Below, piece after piece: positions 34,610 through 48,600 of a DNA stretch of 64,000 nt. The notes under the pieces are model-generated. The model searched no databases. It saw only the letters and a program-made list of their open reading frames with translations, and was not told the origin of the DNA. The DNA lies in NCBI GenBank assembly GCA_028023455.1, contig JAQFVV010006342.1, forward strand, positions 1,883,001-1,947,000. Direction: 5' to 3'. This stretch comes from Epiperipatus broadwayi. Its lineage: Eukaryota > Onychophora > Udeonychophora > Euonychophora > Peripatidae. Position numbers and translations under genes: made by a program. Each line of letters begins with the position of its first letter. Positions within the stretch are counted from its first letter, which is position 1.

Positions 34610-35263
34610 TTTTACAAAAAAGTGGAAAGCTAAGGGAGTAAAAATAAGTGGAGTTATTTAAGTCATTTAGATTTTGCAGATGATGTGGTTGTTTTTACCA
34701 ATAGTGTTTTGGAGCTTCAGGTTGATAGTGATGAATTAAAAGAAGTTAACAATTTCAAATACCTTGTTCAGATTATTAATAGATGGAAATCTAATCAATA
34801 AGATTAATCATAAAATTAAATTCAGATAAAGTGCTTTTAATAGAAATAATTTAATATTAAATGAAAATACATCTGTATATTTGAAAAGGAAGGTTTTTAA
34901 TAAATGTTTTCAACCAGTTCTTACTTATGGATCTGAGATTTGGATGTTTTTTTCAGACCACTCAACAAACTATGGAGAGATATATATTAGAGATAATAAA
35001 AATGGATCAAAACTAAATCACTGAAATATTTAAAAGACTGCAGATTGTTAGAAAACATGATAATAACTGGCCAGTTAATTTTAAACTGAATTCCAAGATA
35101 TTGTAAAAGTTTTGAAAGAGGTCACATATGAGATGGGGATGAAATAAGGTAAGTTTGCTGATGTGATTTGGAGAATAGATTGGATACTGAAGAAACCAGA
35201 TTGAATTTGGACTTTCATTTTGCAGTAAATTGATATTGGTTAAAAATGATGATGATGAAAATA
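34610..35263 (+). pseudogene. RTE-clade LINE, 3' remnant
   Basis: The plus strand reads LSHLDFADDVVVF (about 34655-34695), with the FADD catalytic motif and wording almost identical to the element at 41.4-42.9 kb. After an internal deletion come LKEVNNFKYLVQIINR (about 34740), FLT-like LTYGSE (34920) and HMRWG.. (about 35125), then WTFILQ near the end. It closes with GATGATGATGA (35250-35260), the same short 3'-terminal repeat as the other RTE copy. Stops and a missing middle mark it as an old pseudogene. Confidence 0.8.
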
Positions 35264-35966
35264 TATGCGCTAGCTTCAATTTGTTAATCCACATACAACT
35301 CAAATAAATGTACTTAATTTCACTCTATAGAGGATTGATAATCTATCTCCTGAAGTCATTTTTTGTATTGGTGAAGATTTTCTAAAATAGTCCCAAATTC
35401 AATGATCAATCTTGTTACAAATAAAAATGTGATATTCCTAAATTTAATTAGAAACATATTATTTTTCTGCAATGAATATTGTTTGATTTATTCAACTAAT
35501 CATATGATCTAATTATGCTTCAAATATGTTGTCTAATAAGATCTTAAACAATATTCGAGTGAATCATATTATTTATTGACAACATATAATTTTTAATAAT
35601 TGATGAAGATGATAAAATATTGAAAACTATATATGAAATTTCCTTCATATATTTTGTATATCACTGTGGTATAAATGTAAAATCCAGGATTGAATATGAA
35701 GATTTGACTGAGATCTAATCATGAAATCAATAAGTAATATTCTTGACAGTCAACAACTCAAATGCAAGGATAATATGAAATTTTCTTTCTTATGTAAATG
35801 ATGAAACTTTCATTTGTTAATGATTATCTTGATAAAGTTATGACAAAGACAATATAGTGCAGAAAAAATGACTAATGAAGAAGAATGCATAGCTACAAAA
35901 AATGAGTGTGAGTTAGAAGATAGGTATTAAGTGGTTGATTGCAATTGATATGTTATATATATATAT
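35264..35966. other. AT-rich DNA, nothing recognised
   Basis: No gene or element signature was recognised. It ends in a short (TA)n tract at 35950-35966. Confidence 0.5.
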
Positions 35967-38900
35967 TGGACCGGTCAGAATTGTATGTTCATCTAACAAA
36001 AGCTAGCATCTAGGCAAAAGTACCTTGAGTCGAATCATGTGCAAGATACATAAGTCAGGAACAATCATGAACTCTGCTCTATTGCCTATTTTCCAGATCT
36101 ATAACATTATGAACAACATTTCTGATGGTAACAAATGAAATCTTATTTATTCCTGTCCTAGAGCAACAATGAAGAAACAAGAGATCTACAGGGAAAGATG
36201 ATACTACTAGGCTTCAACCCCCCCCCCCCAAAAGGATGAAACAGCTTAAGATTATAATTTACACTTTTCATCAAAATTCATTAATAAATCTAGAAGTTGG
36301 CCTAAGGTCAATGGAAATGAGTTATATATAACGCAATCTAACTAATAATGCATATGCATAAATCATGAGACAAAGCAGAATTAAGTATTAATTATATGGT
36401 TAATAATTTATTAATATTATGAGAAAATGAATAAACAAATAGTTATTTAATTTAACAAACAGTCACGAATCTATTTACATATAAAACTAATAAAATTTTG
36501 GGTGTCATCTGATTATGAGCGCTGATTTGTGTATATTAAAAAATTACATAATAGTAGAACATAAGTGAATGATTAAATAATACACAAATCTGCAATTGAA
36601 TACAATGACAAAAAAGGTTTACAGATAGTTAAGGTGATGCAGCTTAATATGCTAACGGTAGATACTAATTTTACCAAATTATAGTTTGAAACGCTATGAT
36701 TATTTTGTGAGAAATAAAATGGCCTTTACAGTGAAATGGGATATAAGTTACATCAATTTCATTTACTATGGTTCATTTGAACCACACAAAAATATTTTAT
36801 AGTTTACATGATTTAATTAAACAGTCATTAGACCTCAAAATGTTTAGACAGAAAAATTATTTGTATTTTACCCTAGTCTTTTTTGACTTGATAAAGATTT
36901 ATTTAGCATTGTTTGTTAGCGCACTCATTGTTTCAATGAGAGGGCGGGTAGCTTAAATAAGTTTTAACATGACATTCCTAACCTATAATATAAATGAAAA
37001 TATAGGACGAATTTTATAAATCATGGCATTACATCTTACGGATTTAAAATGGGCAAAAATAAGAATATTAAACAAGAATTGCAGTGCTGACTAAATGATA
37101 ATGCTAGAAAAGGTTGAGTCCATTTTAGGATGGATGCTTCATCAATTATATAAGTATACGAAATGTCCCTATACATATGACAGATCAGCATTTGAAAAAG
37201 TGGTTGCGTAGGAATTCCATGGTTCCGATTTTTCTGGTGTTAACCCATGCATAGCCTATCTACAACCTGACAGTCTCCTGGAGTCGGTGCTGCCAAACTC
37301 CATTCAGGGAGATGCCATGGGTAATAAATAATCCTGGACTTCGGGTTTTCAGTTTGACAAAGCAAAATGTAAGAAATTTTCGTAACATTATCTAAGCCAA
37401 GCAACGCTAATAATAAAAAATCAGGTTCTTAATGATGCTGATATGTGAATTAAGGCCCTCATAATTTAATAGAATCTAGTGTAATATGACATAATTTGAT
37501 CCCTCTCAAAAATGCAAATGACCTTTAATATTAGTTAGGATGTCAAAATAATAAAAAGTGGGAATTCATTAAACAAATATTAGTACACACAACTAGTAAT
37601 TAATTCCATAAAACAATTACCATGCTAGATAGTGTGATGAGCAAAAGATTGATCATATAATAAAAAATAAAAAAGGTAAAGTCATTAAGTTTACTTTAAA
37701 ATATAGTATAAAATAAAAATCAAGTGTGAACATAGCAATAAATTGATATCTTAGATGTAGCAGCAGATAATCTGCCACTAAGCAAATAGAACAACTTAAA
37801 AATCTTATTCAATCCAGTGAACTTTTAATTAGGTAAGAAAGCTTACGTTTATGATTTAACATCCCATAATAGCAAGAATAGATATCTAATAAGAAAATTT
37901 AGGATCGGTTTGCTAGATTGAATTATTAACATATTACATTAAATCATACAAAAATTTATAATATTGAAATTAAAAGTTTATCATATTTAAAACATAAAAA
38001 TAGAAATTGTGAAAACCATTAAAGAAATGCATAAAAAAAAACTAAAGTTATAGATTCATGCATTAGATTTTACAAAAGAAAGAGAAAGTCATTACTTTAT
38101 AGAATTGTTATAACTAGCACTACAATGCCATGTTTAAATAAGGAGAGAGTTACATTACAAATAATTTAGATGTTAAAAGTGAATGTTTTAAAAGAGTTCA
38201 TAATAGCAGCATGACTAGGATTTACCTTCCATTACTTGATGTCCATATGGATTGGTATGTGTAAGATTATAAAACGTGGAACACACGGTTGGCAATGCAA
38301 AGTTTGGAAAAATAATGGCTGGCATCTTGATATAGTTAGTTCAGCATTTAATTTAGGCAGTCTATAAGTGGGGATGGTTAACTACCATAGCAGTATGAAA
38401 ATGATTTTTGAAGAAGGGGAAGCAAATTTAGTCCCTCTACTCTGGATTCATATTTCAAGATTTTGACTGACATGGATCTGTTCTGCAACACTGATTAAAA
38501 TGGTGCACCAAGACCCCTAGCCTAAAATTTTGGCTCTATTTATATGCTAGTAAGACCTTCTTGAATATTCTCTTTCCGCTGATGAGGTCCAGATGTCCAT
38601 TAAGTGGCCTGAATGCACTTATTCTTTATTTTCAATGATAATGCAACAAGTTCTGGAGAGTATTGTTTTAATCTATTTCAAGAATGGAAATAAATTCAAA
38701 AGATATAATTTCCATTAACATTGTTTGCTAAGGGATTTTAATTTATTAATTACCCTTTTTAAATTAAATCAAGAACATTCTTTTATTTATAAGTTTCCGA
38801 GTTATTTTAATTATTTTCTAGAACTTTCTTTGGTATTGCATTATCTAAAATAAAATACACGAACTACAAAATATAAAATAAATATACAAAATATTTAATA

Positions 38901-39182
38901 TTTAGTTATGATCAATAATATTTTTAGCAATCTCAAACACACATACATGATCATTTAAGGGAATGGACATTTAAATATTTCCGAATTAAAATTAATAAAT
39001 ATTCTTAAAATAAAACGTTTAATTTATGAAAGTACAAAGGGGGGGGGGTAAAACACTTGTATGTGTGTCCTTTCACTCCCTAGTGATTTACAACTATATA
39101 CCTGGGTTTAAAAATCTCTGATTTAAGATTTTGAATCACCAGACAGTGAAGCAAAAATGTGTGTAACAGATTTTACACTTCA
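35967..39182. mobile_element. Candidate insertion bounded by ATATAT|TG ... CA|ATATAT
   Basis: The left edge ATATAT|TGGACCGGTCAG and right edge ACACTTCA|ATATAT mirror the confirmed solo LTR's target and TG/CA ends. Inside are GC-richer islands (36000-36230 with an 11-base C run, 37150-37360, 38270-38640) unlike the plain AT-rich DNA outside. No protein was identified; a plus frame at about 37210-37330 (GSDFSGVNPCIAYLQ) is open but unrecognised. In such AT-rich DNA the boundary motif alone could arise by chance. Confidence 0.3.
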
Positions 39183-41373
39183 ATATATATATTTGTTATA
39201 TTCTTTTGAAGCTATTTTATCTACTAGTGTAATTATTAATGATAATGCACAATAGAGATCAGAAATTTTATAATACTTTACATAGTCCACTATATATTTA
39301 GGATTTTTTTTTTCTCTGAGAACACATGCATTTTCATGTTCAAAATATTATAAGTTATTATTCAGAGAAATTATCTTTTATCAATTAAAATTACTATTTT
39401 TCTTGCTGAGTATTGTTTGGATATTCACTAGCTTATGACAAATAAACATACCATATGGAACAAAAAAAAAATTTCAGAAAATTTGTCCTTATATTTTATT
39501 TATAATTATATATTGGACTGTTTCCATCTTTTGGTATTAAATGCCTTTTAAAAGAATTTAAACTTTATTTAAAATTTTCAAGTATATTCAACAATTGATA
39601 ACAATGTATAGTTTAATATAAAATACATTTTATATCATATTTGGTTAGAACATTATTTTATATTCAATATTCATGAATCTAAAGATCCCTGCTAGTACAG
39701 TCAATGATCAAGACAGAAATACCTAAAGACAAGAGAATAATAACACTTAAAACATTATGTTATATACTTGAAAAGTTTAAATAAAGTTTGAATTTTTCTA
39801 AAAGACACTTAACAATTAATTCTAGATGATGAAAATTGTCCAACATATAATTACAGTTTTAAGTATGTATGTAGATCAATTTTAAAATGTAAACAGCTTT
39901 TGTAATAGAAAGATAGATTTGAGTGTTCACACAAAGATTCTCTTAAAAAGTACATTATAATAAACTTGAGAATACTTTTTATAAAGAAGTAAATTTCATT
40001 GCCATAATAAAGATTACAACAAAGATACTCTAAAAAGATATATCAGTTCATAAGTTTGAAAGTGTAACATAATGCAGATCTAAAATTAGGCAAGTTATTA
40101 AAGTCTTTAAAAAAAAGTTTACTGCAGAAAGTGAATTAGTTTTAAATATTAATTCTTTTTAATCCATTTGTTTAATATGTTGTGTTTTATGAATTGGTTT
40201 GTAATATTCACAAACTTTATCCATAATTTTTTTATTTTTCTTTATCACTTATTTTCTAAAATTAGGATAACATATTCAGTTATACATATGTTAAACTTTT
40301 AAATTGTATCTCTAATTAAATTTATTATTTATTCTTATAAAGTTTTAGCTAGTAAAACATTCAAAATTTAAAATACTTTTAAGTTAAATGAAATTTTTTA
40401 CAAATAATAAAAAAAAATACAATAAGGATTTCTCTCACCAATTCCCATGAATAATTTAAAATATATATTTTTTCAAGAAAGACAACTAACATTGTTTTTA
40501 TAAAAAAAAAAAAATGTCTAATAACAATTTTAAACAGTAAGGTAACTGTTGTATTATATTCCAATGCATTTTTTCTCTATAATCATGGCATTGACTAAAA
40601 CCGTTTCTTTAATAAAAACTAGCTATATATTTATTCACTGACTAACACTGGCTGGTGAACTGAATTGGCTGAGAAGCAGCTACCAAAAAAAAAAACTTCA
40701 CTCTAAACTTAAAAGTTATTTTATGGTTTTGTAAGCTAATAAATAAAATAAAATCATGTAAATAAATGCACTTCACATCTTCTACTGGGATTATCACAAC
40801 AGAGCTATTAAATTTACTTATACTATTTTAATATAAATAATACTAAATGAAATGACACCAAAAAATATAATTTTAATTTTTGCCCTTTTCCAACTTTCAA
40901 AAACTGATTTTGATTTAATGAATAACTTTTTATTATTTTAAAATGGATGACATTTATTCATTACTATCTTTCACATAAAAGTTTCTTGTATATACTTTTT
41001 AAATCAAAATCAGTAATACCTTTCAAACATATTTCAATATATTTTTTCTTTTTTTTTTTTGTTTTTGACATTACATCTATAATCTCATCTTCACCAAACT
41101 ACAACCATTCACCACCAAAAATTTCATTTATGTCCATACTTGCAGTAATAACTGATTCTAATTTTTTGACTAACACAATTATCTGTGGCAAAGTGAGGTT
41201 TAAGTTATTATTGGCATTACATCATAATGTTAAAAAAATAAAATTTGTGAAATTCTGTAAACCAATTTGGTTCTTTAAAGTACTTTAATGAATTCATTAA
41301 ATTTTATATGGCTGTAAATAATGATATACTAATGTAAGTTAGAAAAATATGACAAAAAATAGCAAATTACCAT
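39183..41373. other. AT-rich DNA, nothing recognised
   Basis: The plus frame at 40947-41288 (113 codons) contains a poly-Phe run from a T tract and low-complexity Ser/His stretches; it has no domain and no splice-like ends. Confidence 0.5.
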
Positions 41374-41446
41374 CAAAATCAATTCATCATCATCATCAAC
41401 CATTATCAATCCACTGCAGGATGAAGGTCTCTCCAAGTTTAATCCA

Positions 41447-42797
41447 TCATCTCCGATCTTTAGCTTCTCTTTTCCACAACACCCCTGCACATTTTCTTAT
41501 TTCATCCATCCATCTCACATGTGGTCTCTTTCTGGGTCTTTTATAATCTCTTGGAATCCAGTTTAAAATTTCAATTGTCCATCTATTATCATTTCTTCTA
41601 GCAATATGTCCAGCCCAACTCCATTTCAATCTTTTAATTTTTTCAATAAGGTCAATAACACCTGTTTGTTGTCTTACCCATACATTGCGTTTTCGATCTC
41701 TTCTTGTTACTCCCAACATACATCTCTCCATACTCCTTTGAGTGGTCTGAAGTCTCTGTATTGCTCTTCTATTAAGTGTCCAAGTCTCAGATCCATAAGT
41801 AAGAACTGGTAAAACACATTTGTTAAAAACCATTCTTTTCAAACACATAGGCATATTTCCTTTTAGTATCAAGTTATTTCTACCAAAAGCACTCCAACCA
41901 AGTTTAATTCTATGATTAATTTCCTCCATTATGTTTCCATCTGTATTAATAATTTGACCAAGGTATTTGTAACTGTTAACTTCTTCTAATTCTTCATAAT
42001 CAATCTTTATTTTCATATTTTGAGCAAATCGATTAAACATTACTTTAGTCTTTTTAACATTTATCTTTAGTCCTACTTTTCTACTTTCATCTGCTAACTC
42101 CTGCAACATTTCCTGCAGCTCTGAAGCATTATTTTCAAAAACAACTACATCATCTGCAAAATCTAAATGACTTAAATACTCTCCATTTACTTTTCATTCC
42201 TTTAGTTTCCCATTTTAATCCACAAAATACTTCTTGCAACACTGCTGTAAAAAGTTTTGGAGATATGGAGTCACCTTGTCTTACACCTTTCTCAATGTTG
42301 ATTTTTCCAGTATCATTATGTAATCTAATTGTTGCTGTTGCATTTTTATAAATATTCTTTAAAATATGACTATATCCTGGATCTATACCTTGATGATCCA
42401 ATGCTTTAATCACTGAAGAAATGTGTATAGAATCGAATGCCTTTTCATAATCTACAAATCCAAAACATAATGACAACTCATATTCATTTGTCCTTTCTAT
42501 GACTTCTCTCAATACCTGGATATGATCTATTGTACTAAAACCACTTTTAAATTCAGCTTGTTCTCTTGGTTGGTGGAAATCCAAAGTTCTCTGTAGATGA
42601 GTTGTAATTATCTTGGTAAAAATTTTATATAAAACTGATAAAAGGCTGATAGGTCTGTAATTTCTAATATCTTCTTTATCACCTTTTTTAAATATTAATA
42701 TTATTACTGCATTCTTCCAATCTTCTGGTACATCTTTATCATTTAGACATTTGGTATATAACTTTGCTAAAATTGATTTAAAAAGTGGACATATACT
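41447..42797 (-). pseudogene. RTE reverse transcriptase (5'-truncated, one frameshift)
   Basis: Starting after a TAG at 42798-42800 the minus strand reads LAKLYTKCL, PEDWKNAVIILIFKKGD, NYRPISLLSVLYKIF, FVDYEKAFDSI and GVRQGDSISPKLFTAVL, the successive LINE RT blocks. A one-base frame change near 42170 lies just before SHLDFADD, which holds the catalytic Asp pair. The second frame continues LKINVKKTKVM, YKYLGQIIN, LPVLTYGSETWTLN, RCMLGVTRRDRKRNVWVRQQ, KWSWAGHIARR and KRPHVRWMDEIRKCAG, the characteristic C-terminal region of RTE elements. A TGA at 41447-41449 falls where the family usually continues with a Trp-containing tail; sequence matching that tail (LGETFILQWIDNG) follows. The 220-residue second frame is intact, so decay is mild. 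Confidence 0.9.
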
Positions 42798-42904
42798 CTA
42801 TTATAAAGGCACACATATTGGAAATACAAGTGGAGTAGGATTCATTATAAATAAAAAGTGGAAGAACAATATTGTGGAGATTGATGGTGTATCGGACAGA
42901 GTTG
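42796..42904 (+). pseudogene. Inverted RTE endonuclease fragment
   Basis: The plus strand reads LYYKGTHIGNTSGVGFIINK then KWKNNIVEIDGVSDRVA, matching the AP-endonuclease segment (GVGF...K...V....I..R) common to RTE-type and related LINEs. The endonuclease lies 5' of RT in the element, so here it is inverted relative to the RT part it touches at about 42795. Its 5' end is at the junction and its 3' end meets the target duplication, exactly the polarity produced by twin priming. Confidence 0.85.
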
Positions 42905-43090
42905 CAAAATCAATTAAGTAGTAATAAAAAGCAAAAAATTAGCGGTAAATCAATTAAGTATTATCACTTGGTTATAGTACTTTTCTCTAATTACTCTATG
43001 TGTCTTAGAATATAGGATTTAATATGCATTTTAAAATTTTTCCTTTGAAGAGAAAATTAAGCAAATAAGACTCTAATATTCCAATATCTC

Positions 43091-43230
43091 AGCTTTATCC
43101 TACTAACAAACTTACAGGATTTAAGGTGATCATTTAATACAGTAATATTGGTGAAAACAAGCTTTATCCTACTAACAAACTTACAGGATTTAAAGAGGTC
43201 ACTTATTAGAGTAATATTGGTGAAAACAAA
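43091..43230. repeat. Tandem duplication, 69-bp unit, two copies
   Basis: AGCTTTATCCTACTAACAAA at 43091 recurs at 43160, and both copies end GTAATATTGGTGAAAACAA. The halves of the unit are nearly identical with a more variable middle. Confidence 0.8.
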
Positions 43231-44094
43231 TTTATAAAAGTTTAATAAGTATTGTTGACCAATGCAGCATTAATTAACCAAAAATTAAGTGGAGTACTTT
43301 ATTAAAAAATAATTTTTTAAACTATTTAATTAAATTTTTTTCATAAATTTATTAACTAAATGAAACATGTTGCTCTATATAATACTATATTATTTGTATG
43401 AAAATTAATTTATTAAAGAAAAGTTTTTTAAAGATATTTACTTTAAAAAAATTAAATTTAAATTTACTGTTTACTATGCTTATGAAAAATATTGCTCCTT
43501 TGTCATCTTTTTAAACATTTCATCAAGTTAAGTAAATCTGTTTCATGTAATTTACTCTCTCTTTATGTAGTATTTCATGCAATAGTCATTAATTTCTGTT
43601 CAGTGATGAATGAACATTTATCTAATTCATTGAGAAATTCATCCATCATCTCAATTTTTCATTAATAAATATATCTTTTTTCATTGTTTCATCACCATTG
43701 TTGATATATTTATCACTTACAGCACTTTTATCAGCATTCACAAGTCTATTATTTTTTAATCTATTTTATTAAGGAAAGTCAACCACTCACATGAATTTTC
43801 ATCATTATAATTAGCCATGTCTTTAGAATTGTGTTTTGTAATACTTTTTGCAAAAGCAATGAAATTATCATTAACTTTTTTATTTGGCACACTATAACCT
43901 ATTTATACAATCATCATCAAATATTTTTTAATGTTGTTTTGTTTACTCTTACTTTTAAACATTATAGCAAAAAAAAATTGTAATAAATATTCAGTGAAAA
44001 GAAAATAATATTTGGGCTTTTAAATAATACAATATTTCTTGTTTTTACCATTGGATAAGTGAAATATAGTTTAATAACTGATTTACAGTTTGAT

Positions 44095-44124
44095 ATGAGA
44101 ATAATGTAAATACATTATTCTCAT
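44095..44124. repeat. Perfect 30-bp palindrome
   Basis: ATGAGAATAATGTA, AA, TACATTATTCTCAT: 14-bp perfect arms around a two-base centre. It could be a hairpin terminator-like structure, a protein-binding dyad or a remnant of a foldback end; nothing nearby decides. Confidence 0.7.
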
Positions 44125-44769
44125 CAGGTATTCATCTTTTGGATAAGCTGAACAGTTCTCCAAAATAATACCATTTCATTTAAAACTCTTCCAAATAAGA
44201 GAAAAATAAAACTAAATTAAAAATAAATAATTTTTCTCTACTTTATTTGGCCTAAGTCACAATGATATTGCTGCACTCATTAAAGAAATAGTTTTTTTTC
44301 AAAATGGCTTTTGTAATTTTATTTCTTTAGATTGAAAAGTGACAGCTTAAAGAAAATGTATCTACTAAATAATTTTTTCAATATATACTAAGTTTTGCAG
44401 AAGAAAAGAAGACAAAAGATATGTAATGAAATTGCTGAAAAATGAAAAGATAGAATTGGTTTAATTTTCCATTTTGTAGGGCTTAAAAATATATATAAAA
44501 ATTTCATGAAGTTTCAAATCCAAATAATTCTTTCTCAATAGTTAATAATGTATAAAAGAGCTTTTACTTTAAAATAATAAAAATATATTGAAGCTGATAA
44601 ATTTTGATATTGTTAAAAATGAATAAAGCTGCTAATAAAAATTATTTGTAAGCTAAACCTCTGGTAAGAGAAAATATGTGCAACAAGTAAAAAAAAACCT
44701 ATTTTTTTTTATTATGTCTATATTTTACACCTTGTTGGATAGCATTATTACAACAATACCATTAAAAGA

Positions 44770-45140
44770 TTGAATTTTTTTTCTTGTAGACTCTAATGCA
44801 TGTATTGATACAAATAGTAGACTTTGATCAAAAGCTATTGGAAATTATGATATTGGTATTAAACATTCAAATGGCTTATTATTGTTGAATTTTTGCACAA
44901 CACATGAACTGGCTATGGCAAACATTTTGTTTAGGTAGAAAAACCATTTAAAAGTATATTAATAAATCTACATTCAAAACAATGTCAATTAATAGATTAC
45001 ATTATAGTTAAAAGCCAGAATACAAGAAAAATTCATATTACATGACCACTCACAAATGCAAAATGTGGAACAGATCACAGATTAGACTGCTCCAAGATTA
45101 AAATCATAGCTGCATTAAAAATAGATATTATTCCAATAAT
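44770..45140 (+). pseudogene. RTE-type LINE endonuclease remnant
   Basis: The plus strand reads SKAIGNYDIGIKHSNGLLLL then NFCTTHELAMANILFR (about 44830-44935), the segment following the GDFN motif of AP-like LINE endonucleases. After a decayed stretch, AKCGTDHRLDCSKIKIIAAL (about 45058-45117) contains the (S/T)DH catalytic motif. Frameshifts and stops separate the blocks and RT is absent, so it is a 5' fragment. Confidence 0.75.
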
Positions 45141-45651
45141 ATTCACAAAAAAATTGATGTTTATTATTTAGAAGAATCTATTATATATATCATCCAATAG
45201 CATAGTCAAGTTTGATATAATAGAAATGCAAGAGATGTATTTAATAAGTAAATAAAAAAAGTATAAATAATTTGAAAAATCTATTTTTTATTTATTCACT
45301 TTATTAAATTCAATAAGATAAGAACAGTTTAGATAGTAATGACAAAAAAAATTGGAAGGTAAAAAAAGGCATGGTCTTAGGAGGCTTAAACAAAAATTTA
45401 TTGAAGAGAGTTAGTACTGGAAGAAAATAATTAATAATTATTATGTATTGATTGTAATAGAACTTTTTACTTGTTCTGATCATGTATGACTAATTCCAGT
45501 TCTTAAAATTATTCATTTTTTAATCTATTTGACCACAGCTGCCATCAAATATCTCATTCTAAAGCTGCATATTGAAAAACAGATATCAATATTTAAGGAA
45601 ACTATAGCTGATATAGTTCTAATGTAAAATCAGTTAAACATATATATATAT
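45141..45651. other. AT-rich DNA, nothing recognised
   Basis: No motif was seen. It ends in (TA)n at 45640-45651. Confidence 0.5.
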
Positions 45652-48600
45652 TGTAACCGTAAAATTGTAACCGTAAATTCTTGATAGCCAGCTAATGGCC
45701 ACCGAAGGCCATTGCCCTCTCAACTACCTATCCTGCCGAACTCGTGGCGGCACTAAAAATTGTAACCATTTGATTGTGTCCCAACTACGTAATATCACCA
45801 AAACATAAGTGCACTAAGAATTGTAACCTTGATCACTGATCAATTCCCACTCAATTATTGTCAGCTATTAAGAGCTGTAACCAAAAGCATATCATGCTAT
45901 CTATTTTATGCACCAAAGACCACAATCAACATCTGGAGCAACTTACCATAGACCAAACTAATGATCTAACATAAACTTTTATGATTTAATTTGATCGCAG
46001 CCAGGGTGTACCGCGAAGACCTATCATAGTATTATTATAAAACACATTAAACAAATTATAAGTGCAATGTTATTATTTTCAAACCTTAATTTGCGATTTT
46101 TATGGTATGCGACCCTATGGCCGACCATGTACAAGATGGCGTAATTTGTGGAACTACATAAGATTATGAAATTTTAAACCATCTATATGATTTTTAATAC
46201 GAATGCTAGTCCAGGTAAAGCTTTGCAATAAATAAATATAAATACTTGGGTTCTTTTTTATAGTTTACTATATTATTGAGACTCTTATTACACTGACAAA
46301 TGACAATTTAAAAAACGTTAAGTAAATATATTGAATCATATCATTATTTGGTAAATCTGTTTACAAGTTTAATAATTAATTTATATTTTATACTAGAATC
46401 AACTACGCAAAGCCACAATGATGGAAAAGGTAAATGGGATTTTATTGTACCTTACTCATCATAAACTACCAAAGACGAAAAGCATCCAAATGTTTTCTCA
46501 AAAAATATTTATAAACTCTTATATCATGTTGACGATAATATGTAATTCAAGGTATGCTCTTCAATGTATGCTCTATCCAAAGTTTATGATTTCTGATGTT
46601 ATGAATGACACATAGCAACGGCACAGTAAGTTTAATTATAAATCAACTTTTATTTACAAATTTATGAATAATAAGTAATTAATTCCAATGTTATAAATAA
46701 AACATAAATAAACAAATCAAATAAATAAATTATAATTCAATCGACTTTCTTCAATACATCTCATAGGTACAGTATTTAAAAACCTAATCCTACCTTATAT
46801 TTCAATTTGATATACTGAATATTGAGGAATTTATAATAAATTCAGCATCAATTCATGAAATATTGAATGTCATTTCCAGATTCAATAAATCCCTACTGTA
46901 CACCTATAATAATATAATAAATAATATGATGTCTGTATGATTTAGCTATAATGTAATCATTAATTAAAGTGACAATTTAAACTTACGTTCCGGTAAATAA
47001 TAATCAACCAACAGTTAATTATTATGAAGTACTTGAATAGAATGTCCTGCTACCATTTAATAATCTAACCGATAAATTATGCTTACAAATGAAGAAGATG
47101 ATTTAGCAGATTAACTAAAATACTTTGCCCAATTTATATCTGTGAAGCAAAACATATTCCTGTGGACGCATTCACCTACACGTAGGAATTAAATAATACT
47201 AAACGTTTTGTGTATTTAAACACCATCATAAAGTAATACGTATAATCACACAATTCCGCGGATTAACCACCGGCGCAGGAATGTGTGTAAAATACAAAAA
47301 TGGCAATTAAAATAATTTGCGGATTAACCACCAGCACAGATTAAAGCCCTTTAACATTCTAAAACAACATTATTATTTACTTCACATTAAAGTGCAAAAT
47401 CATCCTCCTCAGTTCTTCTGACTATTCAGAATACACTAACACTTTAGCAAATGTGGGTTCTTGCATAATAAAATGTTACGCTAATCAGGACAACTAATGT
47501 ACTACTTATCTTGCTTAAAATAAACATGTGTAATATAATATAAGTAATATTGGCATAGGAATATAAATCTGGAAAGACTCACAAAGTATCTCACAAAGAT
47601 TGATACATCTCATGAATTCATTTAGTACTTTTAAGCTTTTCCGCAAGCGCTATTCTCTTGAATAAATATTTTATTCAACCCTTATTAATTTAAACTTAAT
47701 AAAATATAACTTATGAACTTCATATGCAAGTTCATATAACGATAAAATTAAATTAATGTATTATTCATCAAATATATAAAACTTAACGGTGTGTGTGTGA
47801 TAAAACTAAATGTATAGCATTTTATAGTTCACTACATGAATTATAGCAGGTGCGTGTATCACAAATTGGATTGTATAGCATTTTATAATTCCAAATAGGA
47901 TCCGTGGAATCCATGTACGATGCGTCGAACAATAAATATACGAAGCAATAGCTATATCTTTAGTTGACTTCCATACATGCAATTTTATCCGTTTGTATTT
48001 GTTATTATAATCACCATTAGATTACCGATTTTACGTGGCTACATAAACATGAAACAATTTCATAAAACATGACACGCAGAATTTAAATGAAAATGTTTTT
48101 CAAAAGTTATTAATCTCTACATTTCTCTATTAAAAATGTTCCAAGTTTATCACATCCATGCGAATATTTATTCATCCACGCTTAAATCTAGGAATACTAA
48201 TTATAGCAGTTAATTCAATCATTCCAATTGACGATAAAATTAGAAAATAGCTTTGCTTAATTCTTTGAAGACTATTTATTTATTATCCAAATGTTAAACA
48301 AATTAACTAGCAAATAGATCACTGTCATTGTAAAGTTGAATATCAATCAATACTATATTTTTATTAGAATTAGATACGGAAATATTAAACTATGTTGATA
48401 ACTTTAACGTTTTACTTTAACTTAAAATTCTTCTTTTTTAAAAAACAAATTTTCATATTCATAAAACTTCTGTAATTAAAATACTTATTTAATTTTTCCA
48501 AATTGTAGAATAATAAATATTTCCAAACATACCAAAATCTTGTATTTAATTCTTTCAAACTTAAACTGGGAAGCTCCGACATTTTAAAATGTAATATTGG

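Larger units (their letters stand above)
41374..42915 (-). mobile_element. RTE-clade LINE insertion with target duplication and inverted 5' end
   Basis: The insertion is bounded by the direct repeat CAAAATCAATT (41374-41384 and 42905-42915). The minus-strand part (about 42797 down to 41385) carries RT and the C-terminal region and ends in a short GAT repeat (minus strand GATGATGATGATG), the usual RTE-type 3' tail. The remaining 110 bp (42796-42904) is endonuclease sequence on the opposite strand. A single target duplication surrounding both parts shows they arrived together, as expected from twin priming. Most of the endonuclease and all further 5' sequence are missing. Confidence 0.85.
42916..44769. 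other. AT-rich DNA with a tandem duplication and a palindrome
   Basis: Apart from the repeats at 43091-43230 and 44095-44124 no gene or element signature was seen. Confidence 0.5.

Noticed and set aside
38575-38610. CTGATGAGGTCC, considered as a hammerhead core
   Set aside because: Not followed by a paired stem II and GAAA at the right distance.
40947-41288. 113-codon plus-strand frame
   Set aside because: Contains a poly-Phe run from a T tract and low-complexity sequence, no domain, no splice-like ends.
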